DNA from: an archaeon
GTDB taxonomy: Archaea; Thermoproteota; Nitrososphaeria; Nitrososphaerales; UBA183
Reading direction: 5' to 3'
Assembly: GCA_021807225.1 (NCBI GenBank)
Contig: JAKAPI010000029.1
Span: 1 to 8,338 of the forward strand
DNA length: 8,338 bases
Both the position numbers and the translations under genes were made by a program. Below are positions 1 to 5,598 of the stretch, one piece after another (positions within the stretch are counted from its first letter, which is position 1; every line of letters begins with the position of its first letter). Below the pieces are notes generated by a model, which ran no database searches, had not been told where the DNA came from, and saw nothing but the letters and a program-made list of their open reading frames with translations.

Positions 1-1
1 C

Positions 2-49
2 ATACCCGGAATGATCGTCGACTACCTGGTCTCCATCCAGAAGAGATGA
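2..49 (+). CDS. C-terminal end of an upstream gene (partial)
   Basis: An open frame enters from the left edge and gives the 15-residue tail IPGMIVDYLVSIQKR before a TGA at 47-49. The stop overlaps the lysK start as ATGA, the usual sign of translational coupling inside an operon. The amphipathic tail resembles the last helix of RimK/LysX-type ATP-grasp ligases, which would suit a lysine/arginine carrier-protein operon. Fifteen residues are too few to name the gene, so that identity is only a guess. Confidence 0.5.
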   Translation: MPGMIVDYLVSIQKR

Positions 50-1152
50 CCACAACCGCGAACGATTCTGTCAGGCTCCTCGTCGAGTCCCTGGCCATCT
101 ACTCGCCGACGACCGAGGAGGCAGAGCTCGCGTCCTTCCTCGCCGACGAGATGAAGGCGCTCGGGTACTCGAAGGTCCACCTCGACAGGGCCGGCAACGT
201 CATCGGGGACGTGGGGAAGGGGCGGGCGCGCCTCCTCCTGTGCGGCCACATGGACACGGTCCCGGGCCGGCTGCCGGTCAGGAAGACGAAGACGGCGGTC
301 TATGGAAGGGGGGCGGCAGACGCAAAGTCCCCGCTCTGCGCCCTGCTGGTCGCCGGGGCCGAAGCCGCGGATTCGGGGGTCAGGATCACCTTCGCGGGCG
401 CCACCGAAGAAGAGGGAGACGGCGCCGGCATCGAGCAGCTCATCAAAAGCGGCCAGAAGTTCGACTACGCGGTCTTCGGCGAGCCGAGCGGGGCGGACCG
501 GCTGACCATCGGCTACCGCGGGAGGGTGAGCCTTCACCTGACGGTGCGCACCCAGGGCGGCCACGCGGGGTCCCCCTGGGCCCACAGGAGCGCCTTCGAC
601 GAGTTCACCTCGGTGATGACAAAGCTGAGGGAGTACGAACGTTCGAAGGCGGTGGAGGGGGACTACTTCAGGTCGCTCTCCCTCTCTCCGACGCTGGTAA
701 GGGCAGGCTCCTACCAGAACGTCGTCCCCGGGTTGTGCGAAGCGACCCTCGACCTGCGCCTGCCCCCTTCGATCAAATCATCCGCAGCCGTCCGGGAGAT
801 CCGCGCCATCGCGCAAGCCCCTGGAGACGGCGTCGAGGTCCGGCTCACAGCCGGCGCGCCGACCGAGGCCTACGAGGCCGACCCGGGTTCCACGCTGGTC
901 AGGGCCTTCCAGAGGGCGATAATCCTCAGCCTGAAGGCCAGGCCCAGGCTGGTGAGGAAGACTGGCACCGGAGACATGAACACCTTCGCCCGCAGGGAGG
1001 GAACCGACTGCCTGACCTACGGCCCCGGCCCGTCGGCCTCCAGCCACACCGACGGCGAGATGGTCGAGATCAGAGACTACCTGGGGAGCATCGAGGTGGT
1101 GAAAGAAGCCGTGCGCCAGCTGGCCGCCATCGGTCCCCGGGGGACCGGCTAG
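46..1152 (+). CDS. lysK: [LysW]-lysine/[LysW]-ornithine hydrolase, M20 family zinc peptidase
   Basis: This 368-residue protein should release lysine (or ornithine) from the gamma-carboxyl of the carrier protein LysW, the last step of the LysW-dependent alpha-aminoadipate lysine pathway and its archaeal arginine counterpart, in the cytoplasm. Metal-site motifs of the M20 family are visible in order: GHMDTVPG (H68, D70), bridging D92 in GAADAKSPL, the glutamate pair near 121-122 in ATEEEG, E146 in FGEPSG, and H334 in SSHTDGE. The TIGYRG segment just after E146 and the KTGTGDMNTF segment before the last histidine fit LysK better than ArgE or DapE. The ATG at 46 is chosen because it overlaps the upstream stop (ATGA) and leaves a normal short N-terminus, although the frame is open further upstream. 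Whether it acts on lysine, ornithine or both cannot be read from the sequence. Its stop overlaps that of dtdA, which converges on it. Confidence 0.85.
   Translation: MTTTANDSVRLLVESLAIYSPTTEEAELASFLADEMKALGYSKVHLDRAGNVIGDVGKGRARLLLCGHMDTVPGRLPVRKTKTAVYGRGAADAKSPLCALLVAGAEAADSGVRITFAGATEEEGDGAGIEQLIKSGQKFDYAVFGEPSGADRLTIGYRGRVSLHLTVRTQGGHAGSPWAHRSAFDEFTSVMTKLREYERSKAVEGDYFRSLSLSPTLVRAGSYQNVVPGLCEATLDLRLPPSIKSSAAVREIRAIAQAPGDGVEVRLTAGAPTEAYEADPGSTLVRAFQRAIILSLKARPRLVRKTGTGDMNTFARREGTDCLTYGPGPSASSHTDGEMVEIRDYLGSIEVVKEAVRQLAAIGPRGTG
1149..1152. other. Shared palindromic stop codons of lysK and dtdA
   Basis: The four bases CTAG hold the TAG stop of lysK (1150-1152) and, read on the other strand, the TAG stop of dtdA (1151-1149). 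The two convergent genes therefore overlap by four bases, with no room for a terminator between them. Each transcript must end inside, and antisense to, the opposite gene. Confidence 0.9.
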
Positions 1153-1991
1153 ACCCTGACCTCTTCCAGCCCGAACTGCTTGACCAGCCTGACGACCTTC
1201 TCTTTGTGGGGGCCCAGCCCCTTCCAGTCGAGGACCGCGTACCTGACCGGCCCGTTCGTCCTCTGAAGCATCTGGCCCACGATGCCCTCGTCGACGTACT
1301 CGAGGGCGTGCTTGGGCGCCACGAATGAGAAGGCGTAGTCCCCCTCGACCAGGAGCCTGGTGAACTTCTCTGGATAGTGCGTCCCGCCGAACCCGACGGC
1401 GATCTTCGGCCAGATCTCCCTTTCCGCGAGGCTCTCCATCAGGGCCCTCCCGACGACCCCGGCCGCCTTCTTGTCCCCCCAGTACTTCTCGGACGACCCG
1501 AGCTCCACGAAGAGCACGGGCTTCTGCAGGGATGTGGGGCCGTGGTGGGTCGCCTCCATGGTGATCTCGTACCCTTCGGCCTCGGCCCTGTGCTTCCACA
1601 GCGCGCGCAGGTAGTTCTTCAACAGCGCCGGGTCAGACCTTCCCAGCTCCTTCCCTGCACCGCCGAACTTCGCCTCCGCGGAGAAGTTCCCGGTGGTGTG
1701 CGCGGTCAGCGACGCGATCCCCGAGTCTGCCGAGTGCCGGGACAGGAAGATGTAGGCCTGGGGGTTGAAGTATTCGTCCAGGTCCGGCGGGAAGACTATC
1801 ATCCCCTCGAACCTTGCCAGCAAGAACGAGCCCTTCTGATAGACGGGCTCCCCACGCAGCTTCACCCCGGTCGACTCGAACCCCTCCTCCTCTACAAGGG
1901 CGCCTGCCAGGGTCCTGGACGCGAGGTCGGTGGTCGAAGACAAGATCACCGTGGCCGGCTCGCCCTGGGGGGTCACGGCGGCCGTGGGCAT
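1149..1991 (-). CDS. dtdA: D-aminoacyl-tRNA deacylase (archaeal/plant DTD2 type)
   Basis: DtdA hydrolyses D-amino acids (and related adducts) wrongly attached to tRNA, a chiral proofreading step in the cytoplasm. The ATG-started frame is 280 residues, near the usual family length. Family motifs are clear: SRHSADSG (84-91) followed by TAHTTGNF, EATHHGPTS (146-154), GFGGTHYPEKF (200-210) and DWKGLGPHK (255-263). The start is uncertain. ATG at 1991 lies only about 12 nt from the TATA-like element at 2001-2006, too close for that promoter. GTG at 1976 (residue 6) would be leaderless from it. GTG at 1949 (residue 15) begins where family homology (VILSSTTDLAS) begins and would have a leader of roughly 28 nt. 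I keep the ATG as the outer limit and regard a GTG start as likely. It is divergent from secE and convergent with lysK. Confidence 0.88.
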   Translation of the reverse strand: MPTAAVTPQGEPATVILSSTTDLASRTLAGALVEEEGFESTGVKLRGEPVYQKGSFLLARFEGMIVFPPDLDEYFNPQAYIFLSRHSADSGIASLTAHTTGNFSAEAKFGGAGKELGRSDPALLKNYLRALWKHRAEAEGYEITMEATHHGPTSLQKPVLFVELGSSEKYWGDKKAAGVVGRALMESLAEREIWPKIAVGFGGTHYPEKFTRLLVEGDYAFSFVAPKHALEYVDEGIVGQMLQRTNGPVRYAVLDWKGLGPHKEKVVRLVKQFGLEEVRV

Positions 1992-2000
1992 GCACTAAGG

Positions 2001-2006
2001 ATATAA
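2001..2006. promoter_or_regulatory. TATA-like element shared by dtdA and secE
   Basis: ATATAA on the plus strand reads TTATAT on the minus strand and is the only AT-rich box between the two divergent genes. Archaeal transcription starts about 26 nt from the TATA centre. That predicts a start near 2029 on the plus strand, just before secE ATG 2035, and near 1977 on the minus strand, almost exactly at the dtdA GTG 1976. Both predictions are inferences from spacing. Confidence 0.5.
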
Positions 2007-2034
2007 GCCGAAGATGGAGGTCGCCCCTCTGAAC

Positions 2035-2202
2035 ATGGGGTTCCGAGACTTCCTGAGGTCGTCGGCGGCCATCTTCAGGCTTGCCCACAAGAGCGACAGG
2101 GACGAGTTCACCCTCTACCTGAAGCTCGTAGCCATCGGAATAGCCGTGGTCGGCACCATCGGTTTCATCATCAAACTGGTCGGGGCCATCTTCTTCGGAT
2201 GA
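2035..2202 (+). CDS. secE: Protein translocase subunit SecE (Sec61 gamma)
   Basis: This is the single-span SecE subunit that clamps the SecY channel in the cytoplasmic membrane. The chosen ATG gives 55 residues, a normal archaeal size. An amphipathic helix comes first (GFRDFLRSSAAIFRLAHKS), then a charged turn with DRDEF, then one hydrophobic segment from about residue 25 to the end (LKLVAIGIAVVGTIGFII...). An in-frame ATG at 2014 would add seven residues, but it lies upstream of the transcription start predicted from the TATA at 2001-2006 and adds nothing typical of the family, so 2035 is preferred. No clear Shine-Dalgarno precedes it, which fits a very short leader. It stands directly before spt5, the normal archaeal partner order. 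Confidence 0.85.
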   Translation: MGFRDFLRSSAAIFRLAHKSDRDEFTLYLKLVAIGIAVVGTIGFIIKLVGAIFFG

Positions 2203-2212
2203 AAGGTTATTA
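2201..2212 (+). promoter_or_regulatory. Promoter-like box before spt5
   Basis: GAAAGGTTATTA combines a purine/A-rich BRE-like stretch (2201-2204) with a TATA-like TTATTA (2207-2212). It begins inside the secE stop codon. The predicted start near 2236 leaves about 5 nt before the spt5 GTG at 2241. The spacing is right, but the box is a weak match, and spt5 may also be read from the secE promoter. Confidence 0.4.
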
Positions 2213-2240
2213 GGGAAACGAAATTCGGCCTGTTTTCGCC

Positions 2241-2729
2241 GTGGCCGTTATCAGCGATCAAGAGAGGAGCAACTCCATATTCCCGGTCAAGACCACCGGA
2301 GGTCAGGAAAGGACCGTGGCCACCTTCGTGGCCAACAGGGCGGTCCAGAAGCGAAAGCCCATCTACTCCGTCCTTGCACTGGACACCTGGAAGGGGTACG
2401 TCCTCTTCGAGGCCCCGAACAGCCAGGTGGTGGACGAGAGCATCCAAGGGTTCAAGCACGTCAGGAGCAAGATCCCCGGCATGATGCAGTACTCTGACAT
2501 CGAGAAGTTCCTGGTGACGAAGTCCATGGTCGCAGAGCTCAACGAGGGCGACACCGTGGAGATCGTGGCGGGGCCGTTCAAGACCATGAGGGCGAAGATC
2601 ACCCGGGTGGAGAAGGAGAAGCAGGAGATCACCGTCTCGCTGCTGGACACCGCCTTCGCGCTCCCCATCACCATAGACGCCACCTACGTCAAGATCGTCG
2701 AGCGCGCGAAGCCGGAGCAGCCGAAGTGA
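2241..2729 (+). CDS. spt5: Transcription elongation factor Spt5 (NusG homologue)
   Basis: Spt5 binds the RNA polymerase clamp with Spt4 and keeps elongation processive, linking transcription to the ribosome. The 162-residue protein has the archaeal two-domain form: an NGN domain from about residue 12 to 90 (IFPVKTTGGQERTVA opening, KGYVLFEAP core, then FKHVRSKIPG) and a KOW domain from about 100 to 155 with LNEGDTVEIVAGPFKTMRAK. The start is a GTG. No ATG lies nearby, and the promoter-like box at 2201-2212 fits this codon. About a dozen residues precede the conserved IFPVKTT, slightly longer than usual. rpl11 follows after six bases, so the two are surely co-transcribed. Confidence 0.92.
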   Translation: MAVISDQERSNSIFPVKTTGGQERTVATFVANRAVQKRKPIYSVLALDTWKGYVLFEAPNSQVVDESIQGFKHVRSKIPGMMQYSDIEKFLVTKSMVAELNEGDTVEIVAGPFKTMRAKITRVEKEKQEITVSLLDTAFALPITIDATYVKIVERAKPEQPK

Positions 2730-2730
2730 T
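2726..2730 (+). promoter_or_regulatory. Shine-Dalgarno-like GTGAT for rpl11, over the spt5 stop
   Basis: GTGAT can pair with the AUCAC of a typical archaeal 16S 3' end and lies 5 nt before the TTG start of rpl11 at 2736. It includes the spt5 stop TGA (2727-2729), so a ribosome ending spt5 is placed for rpl11. It supports the TTG as the true start. Confidence 0.5.
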
Positions 2731-2735
2731 GCTAG

Positions 2736-3218
2736 TTGGGTGAAAAGCAGGTAATCAACGTCCTGGTGACCGGCGGCGAGGCGAGCGCGGGTCCGCCCCT
2801 GGGCCCGGCCCTTGGTCCCCTCGGCGTCAACGTCCTGGGCATCGTGAACGAGATCAACAAGCAGACGGCCAGCTTCAAGGGCATGAGGGTCCCGGTCAAG
2901 GTCGAGGTCGACAAGGAGTCCAAGCAGTTCTCCGTCTCGGTCGGCACCCCGACGACCTCGGCCCTGGTCGCCAAGGAGTCGGGCATCCCCAAGGGGTCGG
3001 CGAAGCCGAACGTGGACTTCGTCGGAGGGCTGACCATGGACCAGGTGGTGACCATCGCCAAGAGCAAGATCGCGGGGTCCTACGCCGCAAGCATCCGTTC
3101 GGCAGCCAAGGAGGTGGTGGGGAGCTGCGTCAGCATGGGGGTCAAGGTCGACGGGAAGGACGCCAGGGAGTTCATGAAAGAGATAGACGACGGAAAGTGG
3201 GACTCGAAGTTCGAGTAG
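2736..3218 (+). CDS. rpl11: Large-subunit ribosomal protein L11 (uL11)
   Basis: L11 binds the GTPase-associated centre of 23S rRNA at the base of the stalk. The 160-residue protein opens with the family pattern MGEKQVINVLVTGGEASAGP and has the proline-rich PPLGPALGPLGVNV (20-33). The C-terminal rRNA-binding domain runs through GLTMDQVVTIAKSKI (98-112) and GSCVSMGVKVDGKDA. The start is TTG: an in-frame TAG lies immediately upstream (2733-2735), the first internal Met is residue 50, and MGEK is the normal archaeal beginning. An out-of-frame ATG at 2729 overlaps the spt5 stop and opens a four-codon frame across this start. It probably shares an mRNA with spt5, because no promoter-like box is seen in the six-base gap. 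Confidence 0.93.
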   Translation: MGEKQVINVLVTGGEASAGPPLGPALGPLGVNVLGIVNEINKQTASFKGMRVPVKVEVDKESKQFSVSVGTPTTSALVAKESGIPKGSAKPNVDFVGGLTMDQVVTIAKSKIAGSYAASIRSAAKEVVGSCVSMGVKVDGKDAREFMKEIDDGKWDSKFE

Positions 3219-3224
3219 AGGACA

Positions 3225-3236
3225 CAACGCTTTTAA
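3225..3236 (+). promoter_or_regulatory. Promoter-like box before rpl1
   Basis: CAACGCTTTTAA holds a TATA-like TTTTAA (3231-3236) 13 bases after the rpl11 stop. The predicted start near 3259 gives rpl1 a leader of about 17 nt that contains GTGAAG (3266-3271), a possible ribosome-binding stretch 5 nt before the ATG. A separate L1-L10 transcript is known in other archaea such as Halobacterium. The first ten bases recur before the SnoaL-like gene at 4849-4858. Confidence 0.5.
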
Positions 3237-3276
3237 CCGATGTGCCAAGGCTCGGCAAGGAATTCGTGAAGAGTGG

Positions 3277-3927
3277 ATGCTCTCAAACCAGCAGCTCGCC
3301 GAACTGGTCAAGAAGGGGAAGGGCCAGTCTAAGGAGACGAAGTTCACCCAGTCCGTCGAAGTAATGATCACTCTGAAGGAAGTCGACCCAAAGAAGACCG
3401 ACCTCAACATCAACGAGATCGTCTATCTCCCGCACCCCACCTCCAAGCAGGCGAGGGTCGCCTTCATCGGCTCCGGGGACATGGCGGTCAGAGCGAAGAA
3501 CGCGAAGGCGAACCTGGTGCTGGACCAGTCTCAGCTCGAGAACTACGGCGGCAGCAAGAGGGACGCAAAGAAGCTGGCGAGGTCGTACGACTTCTTCCTG
3601 GCAGACACAGCGCTGATGCCCAGGGTAGGCAAGGTGCTGGGTCAGGCGCTCGGCCCGAAGGGGAAGATCCCTTCTCCGGTCCCGCCCAACTCCCCCATCG
3701 AGGCGATGATCAACAGGATGCGCACAGCCGTCAGGGTGAGGAGCAGGGGGTCGCTGGGCGTCATGGCGAAGGTCGGGGACAGCAAGCTGACCGAGCCCGA
3801 GCTCGCGGAGAACATCATAGCCGTTGTCAACGCGGTCACCAAGAAGCTCCCCAACGGCGACAAGAACGTCAAGACGATAATGGTCAAGACGACGATGGGC
3901 AAGCCGGCGAAGCAGGCGGTAGAGTAG
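3277..3927 (+). CDS. rpl1: Large-subunit ribosomal protein L1 (uL1)
   Basis: L1 binds the mobile L1 arm of 23S rRNA near the E site. In several archaea it also represses its own operon by binding its mRNA. The 216 residues match archaeal L1: SVEVMITLKEVDPKKTDLN (26-44), the YLPHP turn (50-54), DFFLADTALMPRVGKVLGQ (105-123), and ALGPKGKIPSPVP (124-136). The ATG at 3277 is the only suitable start. The intergenic gap of 58 bases, with its own promoter-like box, makes this the head of an rpl1-rpl10 unit. I could not identify an L1-binding motif in the leader or early coding region by eye, so autoregulation is only a family expectation. rpl10 begins one base after the stop. Confidence 0.94.
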   Translation: MLSNQQLAELVKKGKGQSKETKFTQSVEVMITLKEVDPKKTDLNINEIVYLPHPTSKQARVAFIGSGDMAVRAKNAKANLVLDQSQLENYGGSKRDAKKLARSYDFFLADTALMPRVGKVLGQALGPKGKIPSPVPPNSPIEAMINRMRTAVRVRSRGSLGVMAKVGDSKLTEPELAENIIAVVNAVTKKLPNGDKNVKTIMVKTTMGKPAKQAVE

Positions 3928-3928
3928 A

Positions 3929-4804
3929 ATGAGCAAGACTGTCCAGGTCCAGAAGAAGCACAATCAGCAGAAGGTCGACACGGTGGAGAAGGTCGCGAAG
4001 CTGGCCCAGAAGTACCCGGTCCTGGCGGTCACCAGCCTTTCGAAGGTCAGGGCGAGCCAGCTCATGGCCGTGCGCAAGGCGCTGAGACAGCACGCCGAGG
4101 TATTCGTGGTCAAGAACAAGCTGGCGGTCATGGGGCTCAAGAAGGCCGGCATCAAGAACGCCGACCAGCTCCTTTCTCACCTGACGGGGCAGAACGCGCT
4201 CATCTTCTCAACCTACGACCCCTTCAAGCTCTTCCTCACCCTGGACAAGAACAAGGTGTACCTCGCCGCGAGGGCGGGGGACAAGGCCCCCGACGACATC
4301 ATCGTCCCGGCGGGGAACACCAGCCTGCCCGCGGGGCCGGTCCTCAGCGAGTTCAGGGAGGCGGGGATCCAGACCAAGATCGAAGGAGGGAGCATCTGGG
4401 TGAACAAGGACTCGGTCGCGGTCAAGAGGGGCGGAGAGATAACCCCGAAGCTCGCGAGCCTGCTTTCGAAGCTCAACATCAAGCCCATCAGGGCCGGGCT
4501 CACCATCGCCATGGCCTATGAAAGCGGCCTGATCTACGCGGGCGAGCTCGTCGCCATCGACCTCGAGAAGTACAGGGCGAGCCTCATGGAGGCATATTCG
4601 TCTTCGAGGGGCCTCGCTATCCTGATCGGATACGTTACGAAGGAGACAGCCCCAGACATCCTGGCCCGCGCCTACAGGGAGGCGCTGAGCCTGCAGGTGG
4701 AGGCGGGGCTCCTTGACAAGGAAACGGCCGCGCTGATACTCGGAAGGGCGGAGGCCGAGGCGGCCGCGCTGGAAGCCAAAGCCAAGGAAAAGGGACTGCA
4801 GTAG
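3929..4804 (+). CDS. rpl10: Large-subunit ribosomal protein L10 (uL10, P0), stalk base
   Basis: L10 anchors the stalk to 23S rRNA and carries several L12 dimers on its C-terminal helix. The 291 residues show the rRNA-binding domain (about 15-105, with TSLSKVRASQLMAVRK and VVKNKLAVMGLKKAG). The inserted domain typical of archaea and eukaryotes follows, with the IVPAGNTSLPAGPVLSEF turn (125-142) and KRGGEITPKLASLL (166-179). Then come long helices that should bind L12 (about 210-285), with Ala/Glu-rich repeats near the end. It is shorter than the roughly 330-residue euryarchaeal proteins and ends at KAKEKGLQ, without the acidic linker and FGLFD-type tail. The helices are intact, so this looks like a lineage form and not a truncation. 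Unusually, L12 does not follow: the next gene is a SnoaL-like protein after 79 bases. Confidence 0.93.
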   Translation: MSKTVQVQKKHNQQKVDTVEKVAKLAQKYPVLAVTSLSKVRASQLMAVRKALRQHAEVFVVKNKLAVMGLKKAGIKNADQLLSHLTGQNALIFSTYDPFKLFLTLDKNKVYLAARAGDKAPDDIIVPAGNTSLPAGPVLSEFREAGIQTKIEGGSIWVNKDSVAVKRGGEITPKLASLLSKLNIKPIRAGLTIAMAYESGLIYAGELVAIDLEKYRASLMEAYSSSRGLAILIGYVTKETAPDILARAYREALSLQVEAGLLDKETAALILGRAEAEAAALEAKAKEKGLQ

Positions 4805-4848
4805 CAGGGCTCTCCTCGCCTGACCTCGGCCGCAGCGGCTCATCCGCG

Positions 4849-4858
4849 CAACGCTTTT
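4849..4858 (+). promoter_or_regulatory. Promoter-like box before the SnoaL-like gene
   Basis: CAACGCTTTT is identical to ten bases of the box before rpl1 (3225-3234) but continues with CC instead of AA, so the TATA part is poor. Its T-run is 26-29 nt from the ATG at 4884, which predicts a leaderless message. No ribosome-binding site is seen between them, which fits. Confidence 0.35.
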
Positions 4859-4883
4859 CCCTCGGTCGCGCCCCGCGCACTCC

Positions 4884-5231
4884 ATGCCTTCGGACAGAGG
4901 ACCCCTCGGCGTGGTGAAGTCCTACATCGACGCGCTGGACAACGAGCGCTACGACGAAGCCCTGGGCCTCCTACAAGGGAACGTCAGGGTGCGCGGCCCG
5001 TCTGGCGAGACCTTCGGGAGACCGACCGACTTCATCGAGATGCTACGAAAATACCATGGGAGGTACGACATCAAGAAAGTCTTCGTGGACGGCGACGATG
5101 TCTGCCTGCTCTACGACCTCAAGACGACCGGGCCGACCGTGTTCATGTCGTCGTGGTATCAGGTCAAGGACGGGAAGATCGCGTCGATCCAGACCGTCTT
5201 CGACCCCCGGGCTTTCGGTCCGCCGAAGTAG
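4884..5231 (+). CDS. SnoaL/NTF2-like small protein, function unknown
   Basis: This 115-residue protein has the shape of the NTF2-like/SnoaL superfamily, a cone-like alpha+beta fold used by enzymes such as polyketide cyclases and ketosteroid isomerases and by many binding proteins. Visible elements are the N-terminal helix GVVKSYIDALDNERYDEAL (9-27), the first strand region LLQGNVRVRGPSGETFGRP (29-47), a second helix TDFIEMLRKYHGRY (48-61), then strands KKVFVDGDDVCLLYDLK (64-80), TVFMSSWYQVKDGKI (85-99) and SIQTVFDPRAF (101-111). No signal peptide or membrane segment is present. Nothing identifies a substrate. It sits between rpl10 and an inverted rpl12, where archaea normally have no gene, so its neighbours say little about its role. 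It probably forms its own short transcript, ending at the hairpin that starts in its stop codon. Confidence 0.75.
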   Translation: MPSDRGPLGVVKSYIDALDNERYDEALGLLQGNVRVRGPSGETFGRPTDFIEMLRKYHGRYDIKKVFVDGDDVCLLYDLKTTGPTVFMSSWYQVKDGKIASIQTVFDPRAFGPPK

Positions 5232-5266
5232 CAAAAGCCAGCGAGAGCTCACGCTGGGCTTTTTGC
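5231..5266. terminator. Two-way hairpin terminator between the SnoaL-like gene and rpl12
   Basis: The left arm GCAAAAGCCAGCG (5231-5243) pairs with the right arm CGCTGGGCTTTTTGC (5252-5266) around the eight-base loop AGAGCTCA. There are 13 pairs with two single-base bulges (5258 and 5264). The right arm carries five T residues on the plus strand. Read on the minus strand, the left arm gives CTTTTGC. It begins in the stop codon of the SnoaL-like gene and ends 21 bases beyond the rpl12 stop, so it can end both convergent transcripts. Archaea rely mostly on U-tracts, so the stem may act as a 3'-end stabiliser as much as a terminator. Confidence 0.7.
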
Positions 5267-5287
5267 AAGCGAGCGTGTTACTCGAGC

Positions 5288-5593
5288 TTAGCCGAAGAGC
5301 GAAGCGAGGCCCTGTAGCGCCTCTTCTTCCTTCTTCTCCTCTTCCTTCGGCTTCTCTTCCGCCTTTGCGGGGGCTGCGCCGGGCGCCGCGGCAGCCGCTG
5401 CAGGTGCAGCAGCCATGGTGGCCGCGTTCTTCAGCGCCTCGTCGATGTTGACCTCGCTGAGAGCGGAAGCCAGAGCCTTGATCTTCACTTCGTCGGGCGC
5501 AACACCGGTGGCCTTGACCACGCTGGTCAGGTTGTCTTCGCTCACCGGCTTGCCCAGCTTGTGAAGCAGGAGGGCAGCGTAAACGTACTCCAT
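5288..5593 (-). CDS. rpl12: Large-subunit ribosomal protein L12 (archaeal P1-type stalk protein)
   Basis: L12 forms dimers on L10 and recruits and activates translational GTPases. The 101-residue protein has the archaeal N-terminal dimer domain ([20 protein letters not shown], then [10 protein letters not shown] and VNIDEALKN, residues 1-57). A flexible Ala/Pro hinge follows (59-78), then a Lys/Glu linker (79-91) and the factor-binding tail LQGLASLFG, a variant of the usual FGLFD-type ending. It is complete. What is odd is its place: in most archaea it follows rpl10 on the same strand, but here it lies on the opposite strand, 483 bases beyond rpl10, facing the SnoaL-like gene and divergent from alaS. 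It therefore cannot share the rpl10 transcript or an L1 control site there. It has its own promoter and a dyad just upstream of the start. Confidence 0.95.
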   Translation of the reverse strand: MEYVYAALLLHKLGKPVSEDNLTSVVKATGVAPDEVKIKALASALSEVNIDEALKNAATMAAAPAAAAAAPGAAPAKAEEKPKEEEKKEEEALQGLASLFG

Positions 5594-5598
5594 GTGAA

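Noticed and set aside
613..628. C/D box RNA-like motifs: GTGATGA (613-619) followed by CTGA (625-628)
   Set aside because: The boxes are only five bases apart, too close for a guide sequence, and they lie inside conserved lysK codons.
3243..3257. Small hairpin TGCC...GGCA before rpl1 as an L1 control site
   Set aside because: It has only four pairs and probably lies upstream of the predicted transcription start. No L1-binding motif could be recognised by eye.
2115..3413. Long minus-strand open frame opposite secE, spt5, rpl11 and rpl1
   Set aside because: It runs antisense to four confidently identified conserved genes, its composition is the low-complexity mirror of GC-rich codons, and no family motif is seen.
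4829..4839. Hairpin GCCG-CAG-CGGC as a terminator of rpl10
   Set aside because: It has four pairs with a three-base loop and no T-tract directly after it. This is expected by chance in GC-rich sequence.
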